Positions 17,883 to 26,398 of a stretch of DNA of 64,000 nt are shown piece by piece (positions within the stretch are counted from its first letter, which is position 1; the number at the start of each line of letters is the position of its first letter). A program made the translations under genes and the position numbers. The notes beneath the pieces are model-generated. The model saw only the letters and a program-made list of their open reading frames with translations, searched no databases and had not been told where the DNA came from. Origin of the DNA: DASUPK01 sp963797265 (GTDB lineage: Bacteria > Actinomycetota > Thermoleophilia > Solirubrobacterales > 70-9); NCBI GenBank assembly GCA_963797265.1, contig CAWCOY010000005.1, positions 62,001 through 126,000 on the forward strand, read 5' to 3'.

Positions 17883-18938
17883 ATGGCAGCGAACGGCGAA
17901 TACCGGGTCGGGGTGGTCGGCGCAACCGGCGCCGTCGGCTCGACGATCCTCGAGGTCGTCGCCGAGCGAAAGTTCCCGGTCGCCGAGCTGCGGGCGCTCG
18001 CCTCGGCGCGCTCGGCCGGAAGCAAGGTGGACTTCGCCGGCTCCGAGCTCGAGGTCCAGGAGACGACCGATGACTCGATCCAGGGCCTGGACCTGATCCT
18101 CTCCTCGGCGGGCGGCAAGGTGAGCGCCGAGTGGGCCCCCAAGTGGATCGAGGCCGGCGCTGTGGTCGTCGACAACACCAGCTACTGGCGGATGCACGAG
18201 GACGTCCCGCTGGTCGTCGCGCAGGTCAACGACGACGCCGTTGAGGGGCACAACGGGCTGGTCGCCAATCCGAACTGCACGACGATGGAGCTGATGGTCG
18301 CGCTCAAGCCGCTCCTCGTTGCCGCCGGGATCGAGCGGCTGATCGTCTCGACCTACCAGTCGGTCTCCGGAAGCGGCCGCCGGGCGATCAAGGAGCTCCG
18401 CGAGCAGTCCGCGGCCGTGCTCGAGGGCAAGGACGTCGAGGCGAACGTTTATCCGCACCAGGTCGCCTTCAACGTCATCCCGCAGGTGGAGAACTTCAAA
18501 GACGGCGACGACTACACGACGGAGGAGCGCAAGGTGATGGCCGAGACGCGCAAGATCCTCGGGCTCTCCGAGGCCGTCGGCATCTCCGCCACCTGTGCCC
18601 GGGTGCCAGTGATGACCGGGCACTCCGAGTCGGTCAACGTCCAGACCGAGCGCGATCTCTCGCCGGACGAGTGCCGCGAGCTGCTCTCCGATGCCCCGGG
18701 CCTGGTCGTCCTCGACGACCCCAGTGATGGCATCTACCCGCTGGCGATCGCGGCCGCGGGCCGCGACGACGTGCAGGTCGGGCGGATCCGCCGCGACCCC
18801 TCGCACGAGCGCTGCCTCAACCTCTGGGTGGTCGGCGACAACCTTCGCAAGGGGGCGGCCCTCAACGCCGTGCAGGTCGCCGAGCTGCTCCACCAGCGGA
18901 ACCTGGTCCGGGTTCCGGCCGGCGCCAGCCTGAGCTGA
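17883..18938 (+). CDS. asd: Aspartate-semialdehyde dehydrogenase
   Basis: 351 residues; NADPH-dependent reduction of aspartyl phosphate to aspartate semialdehyde. Rossmann motif VGVVGATGAVGSTIL at the start; catalytic Cys in NPNCTTMELM (Cys132); the SVSGSGRRAIKEL substrate loop; the catalytic His region ARVPVMTGHSESV; QVGRIRRDPS. ATG 17883 preferred; an in-frame TTG lies two codons upstream. Together with lysC it forms the entry to diaminopimelate and the aspartate-family amino acids. Confidence 0.96.
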   Translation: MAANGEYRVGVVGATGAVGSTILEVVAERKFPVAELRALASARSAGSKVDFAGSELEVQETTDDSIQGLDLILSSAGGKVSAEWAPKWIEAGAVVVDNTSYWRMHEDVPLVVAQVNDDAVEGHNGLVANPNCTTMELMVALKPLLVAAGIERLIVSTYQSVSGSGRRAIKELREQSAAVLEGKDVEANVYPHQVAFNVIPQVENFKDGDDYTTEERKVMAETRKILGLSEAVGISATCARVPVMTGHSESVNVQTERDLSPDECRELLSDAPGLVVLDDPSDGIYPLAIAAAGRDDVQVGRIRRDPSHERCLNLWVVGDNLRKGAALNAVQVAELLHQRNLVRVPAGASLS

Positions 18939-19019
18939 GCCGGCGCCGAGCCCCGATTCTCGGAACGTTCACAGGTAAGCGGCGCGCCGCGCGCGGGGCG
19001 GAGATATATTCGCCGCCCC

Positions 19020-19538
19020 TTGAGGGTCCAAGCCAGACAGACGGCCGATAGACCCGCCGCACTGTGGATCGCGCTCTGTGTGCTGCTCGCCTTCGCGCTC
19101 GGCGCCGGCAGCCTGGTCGCGGCCAAGACGATCAAGGGCACCAAGTCGGGCGAGGTGCTCAAGGGGACGAACCATCGTGACCGCATTTTCGGTCGCGGCG
19201 GCGATGACCTGATCAAGGGCAGGAAGGGGCGCGACAACCTCAAGGGCGGGCGCGGCAACGACACGCTGCTCGGCGGCAAGGGCAGGGACAAGCTCCGTGC
19301 GGGGCCGGGAGCCGACGTCCTGCTCGGCGGTAAGGGGAACGACCGGATGACCGGCGGCCGCGGCTTCAACCAGCTCAACATGGTCGACGGCGTCGAGCAG
19401 GGGTCTCCCGGCGACGACGTGCTCAATGCCCGGAATGGGGAACCCGACGAGATCGACTGCGGGACCGGCGACGACACGGTGTACGTGGACCGGGTCGAGG
19501 ACGGCGTGTATGGCTGCGAGACGGTGGTGACGCCGTGA
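19020..19538 (+). CDS. Secreted RTX-like calcium-binding repeat protein
   Basis: 172 residues. N-terminal signal/anchor helix (LWIALCVLLAFALGAGSLVAA), then about seven nonapeptides of the GGxGxDxLx type (GRGGDDLIK, GGRGNDTLL, GGKGNDRMT and others), which form a Ca2+-binding beta-roll outside the cell. The repeats are unusually rich in Lys/Arg. The C-terminus has a Cys pair (IDCGTGDD, YGCET). TTG 19020 has TATATT 9 nt upstream. Its last codons overlap the next start (GTGA), so it is coupled to the phosphoesterase genes and may assist or tether them; that role is inference. Confidence 0.8.
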   Translation: MRVQARQTADRPAALWIALCVLLAFALGAGSLVAAKTIKGTKSGEVLKGTNHRDRIFGRGGDDLIKGRKGRDNLKGGRGNDTLLGGKGRDKLRAGPGADVLLGGKGNDRMTGGRGFNQLNMVDGVEQGSPGDDVLNARNGEPDEIDCGTGDDTVYVDRVEDGVYGCETVVTP

Positions 19539-21031
19539 GCGACGAGCACGCGCTTCGCCGCCGCGAGTTCCTCGCCAAGACGGCCGTTCTGGCCGGGGCC
19601 GCCGGCCTCGCCAGCGCCTGGCCGGTCGACGCGTTGGTCAGCCGCGCGGGTCGGGTCCAGGCCCAGGCGCCCTTCCCGAGCCCGTCGAACATGCCGATCG
19701 ACACCTTCGTCGTCCTGATGCAGGAGAACCGCTCCTTCGACCACTACTTCGGCTGGCACCCGGGCGCCGATGCCCGGAACGCGGGTCTCGCGTATCCGGA
19801 CGACAACGGCGTCCAGCACCCGACCCACCCCCTGGCACCCGATTTCCAGGGCTGCGCCTTCGAAGACCCAGACCACTCGTGGGAGGGCGGGCGCCGTCAG
19901 TTCGACGGGGGCGCGATGGACGGTTTCCGCCGCTCCTCCAACGACGACTACGCGATCGGCTACTACGAGCGAGCGGACATCCCGTTCCTCCCGTCCCTCG
20001 CCGATAACTTCACTCTCTACGACCGCTACTTCTGCTCGCTGCTCGGCCCGACCTGGCCCAACCGCGAGTACATGCACTCGGCGCAATCAGGCGGCAACAA
20101 GACGAATGCCAGCGCCGCGGATGTGCTCGCCGCGCTCCCCGGGGGCCTCTACAAGTGGGAGACCATCTGGGACAGGCTGATCGCCCAGGGCCTGAGCGTC
20201 ACGTACTACTACAGCGACCTCCCCTTCATCGGCATCTTCGGCTCGCGGTACCTGCCGATCATCAAGCCCGTCGCCGAGTTCTACGCCGACGCGGCGGCGG
20301 GGCGGCTCCCGAACCTCGCCTTCGTCGATCCGATGTTCCTCGACGGCGGCGGAGGCAACGGCCTCTCCGGCGACGAGCATCCGCACGGGGACATCCGGAT
20401 CGGGCAGGCCTTCATGTCGGATGTGGTCCACGCATTCATCTCCTCGCCGCAGTTCCGCAGGGGAGCGATGTTCATCAACTACGACGAGTGGGGCGGTTTC
20501 TTCGATCACGTCCCGCCTCGGCTCGTGCCCGACGATCGGGAGAGCTCCAACCTCGACGAGAACTTCGGCATCACTGGCCTCCGGATTCCGGGCGTCGCGA
20601 TCTCTCCCTACGCTCGACGCGGCTACGTGAGCCACATGACCGTGACCCACGAGTCGATCCTGAAGCTGGTCTCGTACCGATTCGGGCTCGGCTACCTCAA
20701 CAAGCGCCATCGCTACGCCTCCGACGTCGGTCGCTCCTTCGACTGGGAGCATCCGCGCTTCGATCCGCCCCAGCTGCCGGATCCCGATCCTCCGGTCACA
20801 ACGCCGTGTTCCCTGCAGCTTTCGGGCTCCTCCGACGGGGGGATGGACGCAGCTGCGGAGCGGGCCGAGGAGCATGAGGGCCTCCACATCGGATCGCCCG
20901 AGATGCTGGAGTACCTCGACGCGCTCGGCTATCCGACCGGCCCGGCCGATCCCTCGCAGATCTTCTCGAGCCCCGACAGCACGACGAAGCGTCTTGGCCG
21001 TCAGGTCGCGGCTCAACGGGAGTTCGGATGA
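19535..21031 (+). CDS. Tat-exported phosphoesterase / phospholipase C family protein
   Basis: 498 residues. N-terminus RRREFLAKTAVLAGAAGLA is a twin-arginine signal. The catalytic fold matches the phosphoesterase family (PF04185) of phospholipases C and acid phosphatases: TFVVLMQENRSFDHYFG (metal/nucleophile region), NREYMHSAQSGG, INYDEWGGFFDHVPPR and GLRIPGVAISPYARRGYVSH. Hydrolysis of phospholipids or phosphate esters outside the cytoplasm is expected. GTG start overlaps the RTX-like gene (GTGA), and the stop overlaps the next phosphoesterase (ATGA), giving a three-gene operon. Confidence 0.92.
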   Translation: MSDEHALRRREFLAKTAVLAGAAGLASAWPVDALVSRAGRVQAQAPFPSPSNMPIDTFVVLMQENRSFDHYFGWHPGADARNAGLAYPDDNGVQHPTHPLAPDFQGCAFEDPDHSWEGGRRQFDGGAMDGFRRSSNDDYAIGYYERADIPFLPSLADNFTLYDRYFCSLLGPTWPNREYMHSAQSGGNKTNASAADVLAALPGGLYKWETIWDRLIAQGLSVTYYYSDLPFIGIFGSRYLPIIKPVAEFYADAAAGRLPNLAFVDPMFLDGGGGNGLSGDEHPHGDIRIGQAFMSDVVHAFISSPQFRRGAMFINYDEWGGFFDHVPPRLVPDDRESSNLDENFGITGLRIPGVAISPYARRGYVSHMTVTHESILKLVSYRFGLGYLNKRHRYASDVGRSFDWEHPRFDPPQLPDPDPPVTTPCSLQLSGSSDGGMDAAAERAEEHEGLHIGSPEMLEYLDALGYPTGPADPSQIFSSPDSTTKRLGRQVAAQREFG

Positions 21032-22275
21032 TTCGCCGCCTTCTGATCACGGCTGCTCTGGCGGCCGGGCTGGTCGGGGCCTCGGGCCCTGCCGCCTCAG
21101 CGACCGTCCCTCACTACAAGCACGTCTTCATCGTCGTGCTCGAGAACGAGAGCGCGACGTCCACCTTCGGGCCGCAGACGCCGATCCCGTATCTCGCCAA
21201 GACGCTCAGCTCGAAGGGCGCCTTCGTGCCCAACTATTACGCGACGGGTCACTTCAGCCTCGACAACTACATCTCGATGGTGAGCGGGCAGGCGCCGAAC
21301 CCCCAGACGCAGACCGACTGTCAGTTCTTCAACGAATTCGCCCCGGGGCTGCCGACGAGCGACGGTCAATTCATCGGTCAGGGCTGCCTCTACCCGCCGG
21401 GCGTGCAGAACATCGCCACCCAGCTCGAGGGGGACGGGTACACGTGGAGGGGATACATGCAGGACATGGCCAACTCAGTTCCGGCCGAGCCGGCCACCTG
21501 CCGCCACCCTGGCCTGAACGCGCGGGACACGACCCAGAGCGCGACCGCCACCGATCAGTACGCCGCGAGGCACAACCCGTTCGTCTACTTCCGCTCGATC
21601 ATCGAGTTCCCGACCTGTCAGCAGAACGATGTCGACCTGAGCCGGCTCGCGCCGGACTTGGCCTCCGAGGCGACCACCCCGAACTACGCGTTCATCACCC
21701 CCGACCTCTGCAACGACGGCCACGACGAGCCCTGCGCCGACGGCCAACCCGGGGGAATGGCCCAGGCGAACAGCTTCCTGCAGGCCCTGGTCCCCCAGAT
21801 CCTCGCTTCGTCGGCCTACAAAGACCGGGGGCTGTTGATCCTCACATTCGACGAAGCGGAGGCCGCGCCGGGGCCAGAGGCGGACTCGAGCGCCTGCTGC
21901 AATGAGCAGCCAGGACCTAACACGACCAATCCGGGCCTGCTCGTCCCTGGTCCCGGGGGCGGCCGGATCGGGGCCGTGATGCTCTCGCCCTGCATCCGGC
22001 CGGGGACCATCTCAAACGAGCCCTACAACCACTACAGCCTGTTGCGCTCGATCGAGGACAACTTCGGCCTGCCACATCTCGGTTTTGCCGCGCAGGCCGA
22101 CCTCAGGCCGTTAGGCGAGGACATCCTCAACAACCCCAGCTGTCCCGCTCCGCGAGCGAAGTGCAAGAAGAAGCGGCACAAGAAGCACCGCAGGCACGCG
22201 GCGGCCGCGAAGAAGCACAAGCACATGCAGTGCAAGAAGAAGCGGAAGAAGAAGCGGCTGCAGCCCGCCGCCTGA
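21028..22275 (+). CDS. Secreted alkaline phosphatase/phosphoesterase-like protein with polycationic tail
   Basis: 415 residues. Sec signal (LLITAALAAGLVGASGPAASA), then an alkaline-phosphatase-superfamily domain: HVFIVVLENESATSTFG, NYYATGHFSLDNYISMVSGQ, LILTFDEAE, and a C-terminal GAVMLSPCIRPGTISNEPYNHYS segment. The last about 45 residues are a Lys/Arg/His run (KKKRHKKHRRH, KKKRKKKRL), presumably exposed and able to bind anionic surface polymers or nucleic acids. Phosphatase or phosphodiesterase activity is likely; the substrate is unknown. ATG overlaps the upstream stop. Confidence 0.88.
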   Translation: MIRRLLITAALAAGLVGASGPAASATVPHYKHVFIVVLENESATSTFGPQTPIPYLAKTLSSKGAFVPNYYATGHFSLDNYISMVSGQAPNPQTQTDCQFFNEFAPGLPTSDGQFIGQGCLYPPGVQNIATQLEGDGYTWRGYMQDMANSVPAEPATCRHPGLNARDTTQSATATDQYAARHNPFVYFRSIIEFPTCQQNDVDLSRLAPDLASEATTPNYAFITPDLCNDGHDEPCADGQPGGMAQANSFLQALVPQILASSAYKDRGLLILTFDEAEAAPGPEADSSACCNEQPGPNTTNPGLLVPGPGGGRIGAVMLSPCIRPGTISNEPYNHYSLLRSIEDNFGLPHLGFAAQADLRPLGEDILNNPSCPAPRAKCKKKRHKKHRRHAAAAKKHKHMQCKKKRKKKRLQPAA

Positions 22276-22290
22276 GCTCCTCGACCCCGA

Positions 22291-24057
22291 TCACTTATCG
22301 GTCTTGCCAGCCACTCCCGGGCTGACCCCATGAGAACCGGCTGCGCCGCCCTTCACGGCCGGAACTGCCACCCTGGCGGAGCGCCCCCCGTGCAAGCGGT
22401 CGGCCGTAAAGAGGCCGTGAACCAGCTGGATCGCGATCGACCCTTCCCCGACGGCGGAGGCCACCCGCTTGACGGATCCATGCCGCACATCGCCCGCCGC
22501 GAACACGCCCGGCATGCTCGTTTCGAGCCGCAGCTGGCGTCGCTTGAGCGGCCAACTGTGGTCGTCTTGGAGATCCGGGCTTGTGAGCAGGAAGCCGTGC
22601 TGGTCTCTCGCTATCTCTGCTGGCAGCCAATCGGTTTGCGGGCGAGCCCCGATCAGCACGAAGAGCCCATCGGCGGCCATGGTCTCGTCTTCTCCGGTTG
22701 CGCCCTCACGAAGAACTATGTGCTGGAGTCTCCCGTCGCCTCCGCCCCCGACCACCTCGCAACCCACGCGGACTTCCACGTTCGGCGCCGCCTCCACTTC
22801 CTTCACCAGATAGTCGGACATCCCTGCGCCGAGCGCCTGAGCGCGCACCACGAGGGTGACTTGACGGGCGTAGCGTGCCAGGTGCATCGCCGCTTGCCCC
22901 GCTGAGTTGGCCCCGCCGACGATGTACGCGTCCTTTCCTGCCATCGCGGGGGCCTCCGACGCAGGGCCGCCATAGAAGACCCCGGCGCCGTTCAGCGCAT
23001 CGAGCGCCGGGACGTCCAATCGGCGATAGGCGGCTCCCGTGGCCAGGACGACCGCTCGGGCGCTGATGCGCCGGTCCTCAGGGAGGGTCACCACCAGCCG
23101 CTCACCGACTTGACTTAGGCCGGTCACCCTGTGCATCAGGGCGTAATTCCCTCCGAAGACCCAGGCTTGCTCGTAGGCCTGCTCAGCGAGCCGCCTGCCG
23201 CTAACCCCGCGGGGGAAGCCCAGGTAATTCCGGATCAGCGAACTCGAGCTTGCCTGTCCACCGACTCCGCCCTGGTCCACCACGAGGGTCTCCAGGCCCT
23301 CGGAGGCGCCATACACCGCTGCGGAGAGGCCTGCCGGTCCGGCACCGACGATGACCACGTCGAATTCATCCCGGTCGGGGTCGATCCAGGCGCCGGTGGC
23401 GTCTGCGATCTCCGTGTTCGTTGGGTCGCTCAGCACCTGCCCATCGGGAAGGACCATGAGAGGCAACCTCGCCTCTGCCCCGGTCTTGGCAAGCACGACG
23501 CGCCCCTCCTCTGAGTCGCTCAGGTGGAAGGCGTGCGGGACCGCGCAGCGCTGGAGCGTATCCCTCAGCTCGTACGCTCTCCCTGCCCAGGCGTCGGCTA
23601 CGACGCGGACGGTATGCGGCGCAATTAGGCGAGCCTCGGTCCATTCCAGCAGGAAGCTGGAGATGGCCTGGTGAAACAGCTCGTCCGGCGAGGTTGCCGG
23701 CCTGAGGACGTAATAGTCGATCCGCCCCAGGGCCATTGAGTCGAAGATCGCCTCGGCGGTTCGCCGGTCCCCCCACTCCCCCCAGGCGACCAGCAGCCCC
23801 CGCCTGGCGTGTGGGTGCAGCAGGCGCACGCGCTCGAAGAGCTCGCTGCCGGTCGTCTCGGAGAGCCATTGTGCGGCGAGTACCAGGGCTACGTCTTCCC
23901 CAGCATTCGCGAGGCCGGTCAGGATCGCGAGCGCCTCGTCCGGTGAGCGTGTACCTACGACCCTGTAGCTGCTTGCGTAGCGATCGCGCAGCTCCCGCTC
24001 GACGCGAGCCAACGCGTCAGGATCGGTGTCGACGGCTAAGAGCAGTGGGGCCGGCAT
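22291..24057 (-). CDS. Fused response regulator/thioredoxin-reductase-like FAD oxidoreductase
   Basis: 588 residues in three parts. Residues 1-125: a receiver-like domain starting LLLAVDTDPDALARVERELRDRY. Residues about 140-225: a thioredoxin/glutaredoxin-like alpha/beta segment (TVRVVADAWAGRAYELRD). Residues about 230-570: a thioredoxin-reductase-like domain with FAD motif DVVIVGAGPAGLSAAVYG, NAD(P) motif AYIVGGANSAGQAAMHLA and the FAD-binding GVFAAGDVRHGSVKRVASAVGEG. The redox CxxC between the two nucleotide motifs is missing (GVFYGGPASEAPAM). A GAAGGAGG ribosome-binding site precedes ATG 24057. It probably reduces a partner other than thioredoxin via FAD alone. Confidence 0.9.
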   Translation of the reverse strand: MPAPLLLAVDTDPDALARVERELRDRYASSYRVVGTRSPDEALAILTGLANAGEDVALVLAAQWLSETTGSELFERVRLLHPHARRGLLVAWGEWGDRRTAEAIFDSMALGRIDYYVLRPATSPDELFHQAISSFLLEWTEARLIAPHTVRVVADAWAGRAYELRDTLQRCAVPHAFHLSDSEEGRVVLAKTGAEARLPLMVLPDGQVLSDPTNTEIADATGAWIDPDRDEFDVVIVGAGPAGLSAAVYGASEGLETLVVDQGGVGGQASSSSLIRNYLGFPRGVSGRRLAEQAYEQAWVFGGNYALMHRVTGLSQVGERLVVTLPEDRRISARAVVLATGAAYRRLDVPALDALNGAGVFYGGPASEAPAMAGKDAYIVGGANSAGQAAMHLARYARQVTLVVRAQALGAGMSDYLVKEVEAAPNVEVRVGCEVVGGGGDGRLQHIVLREGATGEDETMAADGLFVLIGARPQTDWLPAEIARDQHGFLLTSPDLQDDHSWPLKRRQLRLETSMPGVFAAGDVRHGSVKRVASAVGEGSIAIQLVHGLFTADRLHGGRSARVAVPAVKGGAAGSHGVSPGVAGKTDK

Positions 24058-24213
24058 CTGGGCGCCTCCTTCGGACGGACGCCAGGGCTCGGAACCCTAT
24101 TGGTGGCTCCACTCGCTTATATGGGTAATTTCGGGTGGGCTATCCGATGGCTGCTTTCCATGCGAAACAGCGGTTTTTCAAGTCCCACCTCTAGGCGAGG
24201 AATGGGGGCGCCG
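24058..24213. other. Intergenic region with promoter for the FAD oxidoreductase and a GCATGGAAAGC box
   Basis: Carries GAAGGAGG before the FAD oxidoreductase start and, on the minus strand at 24163-24153, GCATGGAAAGC, the same 11-mer found before the SnoaL-like genes further right. Here no GATRCT-ATG arrangement follows, and the box lies about 96 nt from the start codon. Confidence 0.45.
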
Positions 24214-25422
24214 CTACGCGACCCGCGCGCAGATCCGGAAGCGCAGCGAGCGGACGGCGACCTTGCCCTGGCCGTCGGTGGCCCTCACGCGGAGCTTGTG
24301 GCGCCCGCCGCGGAGGTGCAGCCGCGGCAGCCTGGAGTTCTCGCGCCTCGTCTTCATCACCGAGCGGCCGTCGAGCTTGGCGCGCACCTTGCGGATCGCC
24401 GAGTTCGCCCGCACGGAGACCTTCGCCTTCAGCCTGGGGACACAGCGCTTGCCGGATACGCCGGTGACCGTTACGTAGGGGGCGAAGGCCGCGGCCTTCA
24501 CGTCGTTCCAGTTCCCCGCCGGGTCGCTCGAATCCATCACGTCGTTGAAGGCGTACCAGAGCATCATCTGAGGGTCGCCCGATGAGATCGCCATGTCGCG
24601 CATCGACTGCATCTCGGCGCGGGTGGGGAAGCGATCGGGGGCGGGCTCGTACTCGGACCAGGAGAACGCCTGGAGGACGAAGACGGGCTTTCGGCCGTTC
24701 TGGGCGGCCAGCTGGCGCGTATCGTCGGCGTAGCCGCTCGTGGCGTCCAGGTTGTTCCCCCTGCCGACCGGGTAGTAGTCGGCTCCGACGTAGTCGGCGG
24801 CCTGCTCGAACGGCTCGAGCTGGCTGGTGAGCACCCCGTTGTCGTTGGGGATCGTGACGTAGAGGGTGGGCCTGTTCGGCGCGATCGCCTTGACCTCGCC
24901 GGCGAGCGTCTTGGTCTGGGAGACGTTCTGGGTGGTCGGCGAGAGCTCGTCACCCACGTAGAAGCCCCAGGTCGAGGGGTTGTCCTTGACCAGGCCGAGC
25001 GCCCACTGCTTGAACTGGGCGTTGGTCGAGCACGGGCAGTCCGGCCCCAGGTAGCGGTAGTAGGAGCGCAGATCGGTTCCGTCGCGCCAGGCGTGGTCGT
25101 TGAGCGGCCAGATCAGCTGGATGCCGGCAGCCTGAGCCTCGTCGGCGTAGTTCCGCACCTGCTCGGCGCTGCCGAACCAGGCCGTGTAGTTGAGGACGTA
25201 CTTGAAACCGGCGTCGGCGATCGTCTGGAGGCGCGCGCCGCAGTCCTGTGTGGCCGGCGCGCACTGCTCATAGACGCCCTGGGGCGGGAGGGCAGCCTTC
25301 GCCGGAGCGGGGTTCCAGAGGAGAAGAGTGGCCACGCATATGAGCGCGGCAAGGATCGCTGCTCGGGCCGAGCGCGAGCTTTGGCCGATCGATCCAGGGA
25401 GTGTGGTGCGAATGGAGCGCAT
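24214..25422 (-). CDS. Secreted glycoside-hydrolase-like TIM-barrel protein
   Basis: 402 residues. Signal peptide (AAILAALICVATLLLW...AKA-AL), then a TIM-barrel-like domain of about 290 residues with GFKYVLNYTAWFGS, NPSTWGFYVGDELSP (the D-E pair is a plausible catalytic acid), YVGADYYPVGRG, PVFVLQAFSWSEYE and MMLWYAFND. A C-terminal about 80-residue beta domain (KLDGRSVMKTRRENSRLP, HKLRVRATDGQG) resembles Ig-like chromogenic modules of surface enzymes. No CAZy family is assigned. It probably acts on extracellular polysaccharide. Confidence 0.72.
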   Translation of the reverse strand: MRSIRTTLPGSIGQSSRSARAAILAALICVATLLLWNPAPAKAALPPQGVYEQCAPATQDCGARLQTIADAGFKYVLNYTAWFGSAEQVRNYADEAQAAGIQLIWPLNDHAWRDGTDLRSYYRYLGPDCPCSTNAQFKQWALGLVKDNPSTWGFYVGDELSPTTQNVSQTKTLAGEVKAIAPNRPTLYVTIPNDNGVLTSQLEPFEQAADYVGADYYPVGRGNNLDATSGYADDTRQLAAQNGRKPVFVLQAFSWSEYEPAPDRFPTRAEMQSMRDMAISSGDPQMMLWYAFNDVMDSSDPAGNWNDVKAAAFAPYVTVTGVSGKRCVPRLKAKVSVRANSAIRKVRAKLDGRSVMKTRRENSRLPRLHLRGGRHKLRVRATDGQGKVAVRSLRFRICARVA

Positions 25423-25532
25423 GGGTCGGGCTTCCTGCCTGACCCAGAAATCGGACCGCTACCAAAAGTGATGAGGCACCCCGGACCGGATTGGACGTTC
25501 GTCACTTGAGCCTTTTTTCGGGTAGTGGACGT

Positions 25533-25578
25533 AATGCCGACCCCCAACGGGTGAAAAACCCGGATGAATGTCGGCATT
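25533..25578 (-). promoter_or_regulatory. Nested inverted repeat upstream of the TIM-barrel gene
   Basis: AATGCCGAC (25533-25541) pairs with GTCGGCATT (25570-25578), enclosing a second stem CGGGT/ACCCG around a GAAAA loop. It lies 110-155 nt upstream of the minus-strand start at 25422, within a plausible 5' leader. It does not match a riboswitch class that I can recognise; an operator dyad or an RNA element are both possible. Confidence 0.4.
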
Positions 25579-25695
25579 CGACTGTGGAACAGTGCCCCGC
25601 AGATGCCCGCCGCAAGGGGCGGCGAGCATTTTCACCTCGACTCACCCGCTTCGACTCAAACTCGACTCAGCTCCCGGGGAGGGAGTTCACACTCC

Positions 25696-25790
25696 GCATG
25701 GAAAGCTCCGGTCTTGGCGAGATGCTGAGGGGCGGATGCCGGAGGAGAACGTAGAGCTTGTGCCGCGCGTCCACGACGTGACGCGTAAGG
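25696..25790 (+). pseudogene. Promoter and first codons of a decayed SnoaL-like gene
   Basis: GCATGGAAAGC (25696-25706), GATGCT (25721-25726), then after exactly 9 nt ATG at 25736 starting MPEENVELVPRVHDV, the typical N-terminus of SnoaL-like proteins (compare MSEENANVV at 28114 and MSNEKVELADRAYDAF at 26712). After about 15 residues the frame loses family similarity. The remnant keeps the same promoter spacing as the gene at 28114. Confidence 0.6.
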
Positions 25791-25846
25791 CAACACAACG
25801 GCAGGAGGAGTCCGGAGCTTGCCTAACGCTCAAACCGTGCCGACCA

Positions 25847-25879
25847 AGAGGGGCTCCCGCTCAGGGCGAGAGCCCCTCT
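25847..25879 (-). terminator. Strong hairpin behind the secreted beta-rich protein gene
   Basis: AGAGGGGCTC (25847-25856) and GAGCCCCTCT (25870-25879) form a perfect 10-bp stem with a 13-nt loop, 18 bp past the stop of the minus-strand gene ending at 25898. No U-run follows. Confidence 0.65.
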
Positions 25880-25897
25880 CAGGCCGGTCTCGCCCAG

Positions 25898-26398
25898 CTA
25901 GTAGCTGATCTGTCCTGTGTGGGTTTCGGTGTCGTGGCTTGTGGTCGTCGTGCCGACTGTCGAGACGGTCACGCTGCTGATGCTGGAGGTGAGGGTCCCG
26001 CTGGCGCCAGCGAAGCGACCGGTGCCGCCTGTGATCGTGCTGACGAGTGTTGCTTCGCTTCCGGTGGCCGTCAATGTCCCCGTCCCCGTGGCGGTCGTGA
26101 AGATCACGTCGCCATTCGCCGCCACGATGCTTGCCGTGAGCGTAAAGCTGAACGTGTTCGGACCGGTAAGCGTGAACGACGTGAAGTCGTTGTGGAAGGT
26201 GGACAACCCGAGGTGCGAGAGCGGGCCGCTCCCGTCGGAGACCCCAGTCCCAGTCGCGAGGTCGACTGTGGTGGTGGATGTGCTGTGGCCATTCACCGGG
26301 CGGTCGGTGCCGTTTGCCGCCCCCAGCGCCGTTGCCGGGCTTAGAGCCGCGACGGCGAGCACCAAGCTTGAGAGGAAAATAAGTCTGCGTAGTGGCAT
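25898..26398 (-). CDS. Secreted Thr/Ser/Gly-rich beta protein of unknown function
   Basis: 166 residues. Signal peptide MPLRRLIFLSSLVLAVAALSPATALG, cleavage near LGA-AN. The mature chain is low-complexity Thr/Ser/Gly with alternating hydrophobics (FSFTLTASIVAANGDVIFTTATGTGTLT) and GGTGRFAGASGT, a motif typical of secreted beta-barrel proteins of the allene-oxide-cyclase/DUF3224-like shape. ATG 26398 is preceded by GAAAGGAG. A longer ORF up to 26503 lacks coding character before the signal peptide. Function unknown. Confidence 0.7.
   Translation of the reverse strand: MPLRRLIFLSSLVLAVAALSPATALGAANGTDRPVNGHSTSTTTVDLATGTGVSDGSGPLSHLGLSTFHNDFTSFTLTGPNTFSFTLTASIVAANGDVIFTTATGTGTLTATGSEATLVSTITGGTGRFAGASGTLTSSISSVTVSTVGTTTTSHDTETHTGQISY

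Larger units (their letters stand above)
25423..25897. other. 475-bp intergenic region: leader structure, gene remnant, terminator
   Basis: From left: upstream region of the TIM-barrel gene on the minus strand, including a nested inverted repeat (25533-25578); a stretch with three TCGACTCA copies (about 25640-25670); a GCATGGAAAGC promoter box followed by a decayed SnoaL-like start (25696-25790); and a perfect hairpin (25847-25879) behind the next minus-strand gene. No intact gene is seen. Confidence 0.6.

Noticed and set aside
25640..25670. Three TCGACTCA copies as a possible repeat array
   Set aside because: Too short and irregular, no spacer periodicity; not a CRISPR or iteron array.
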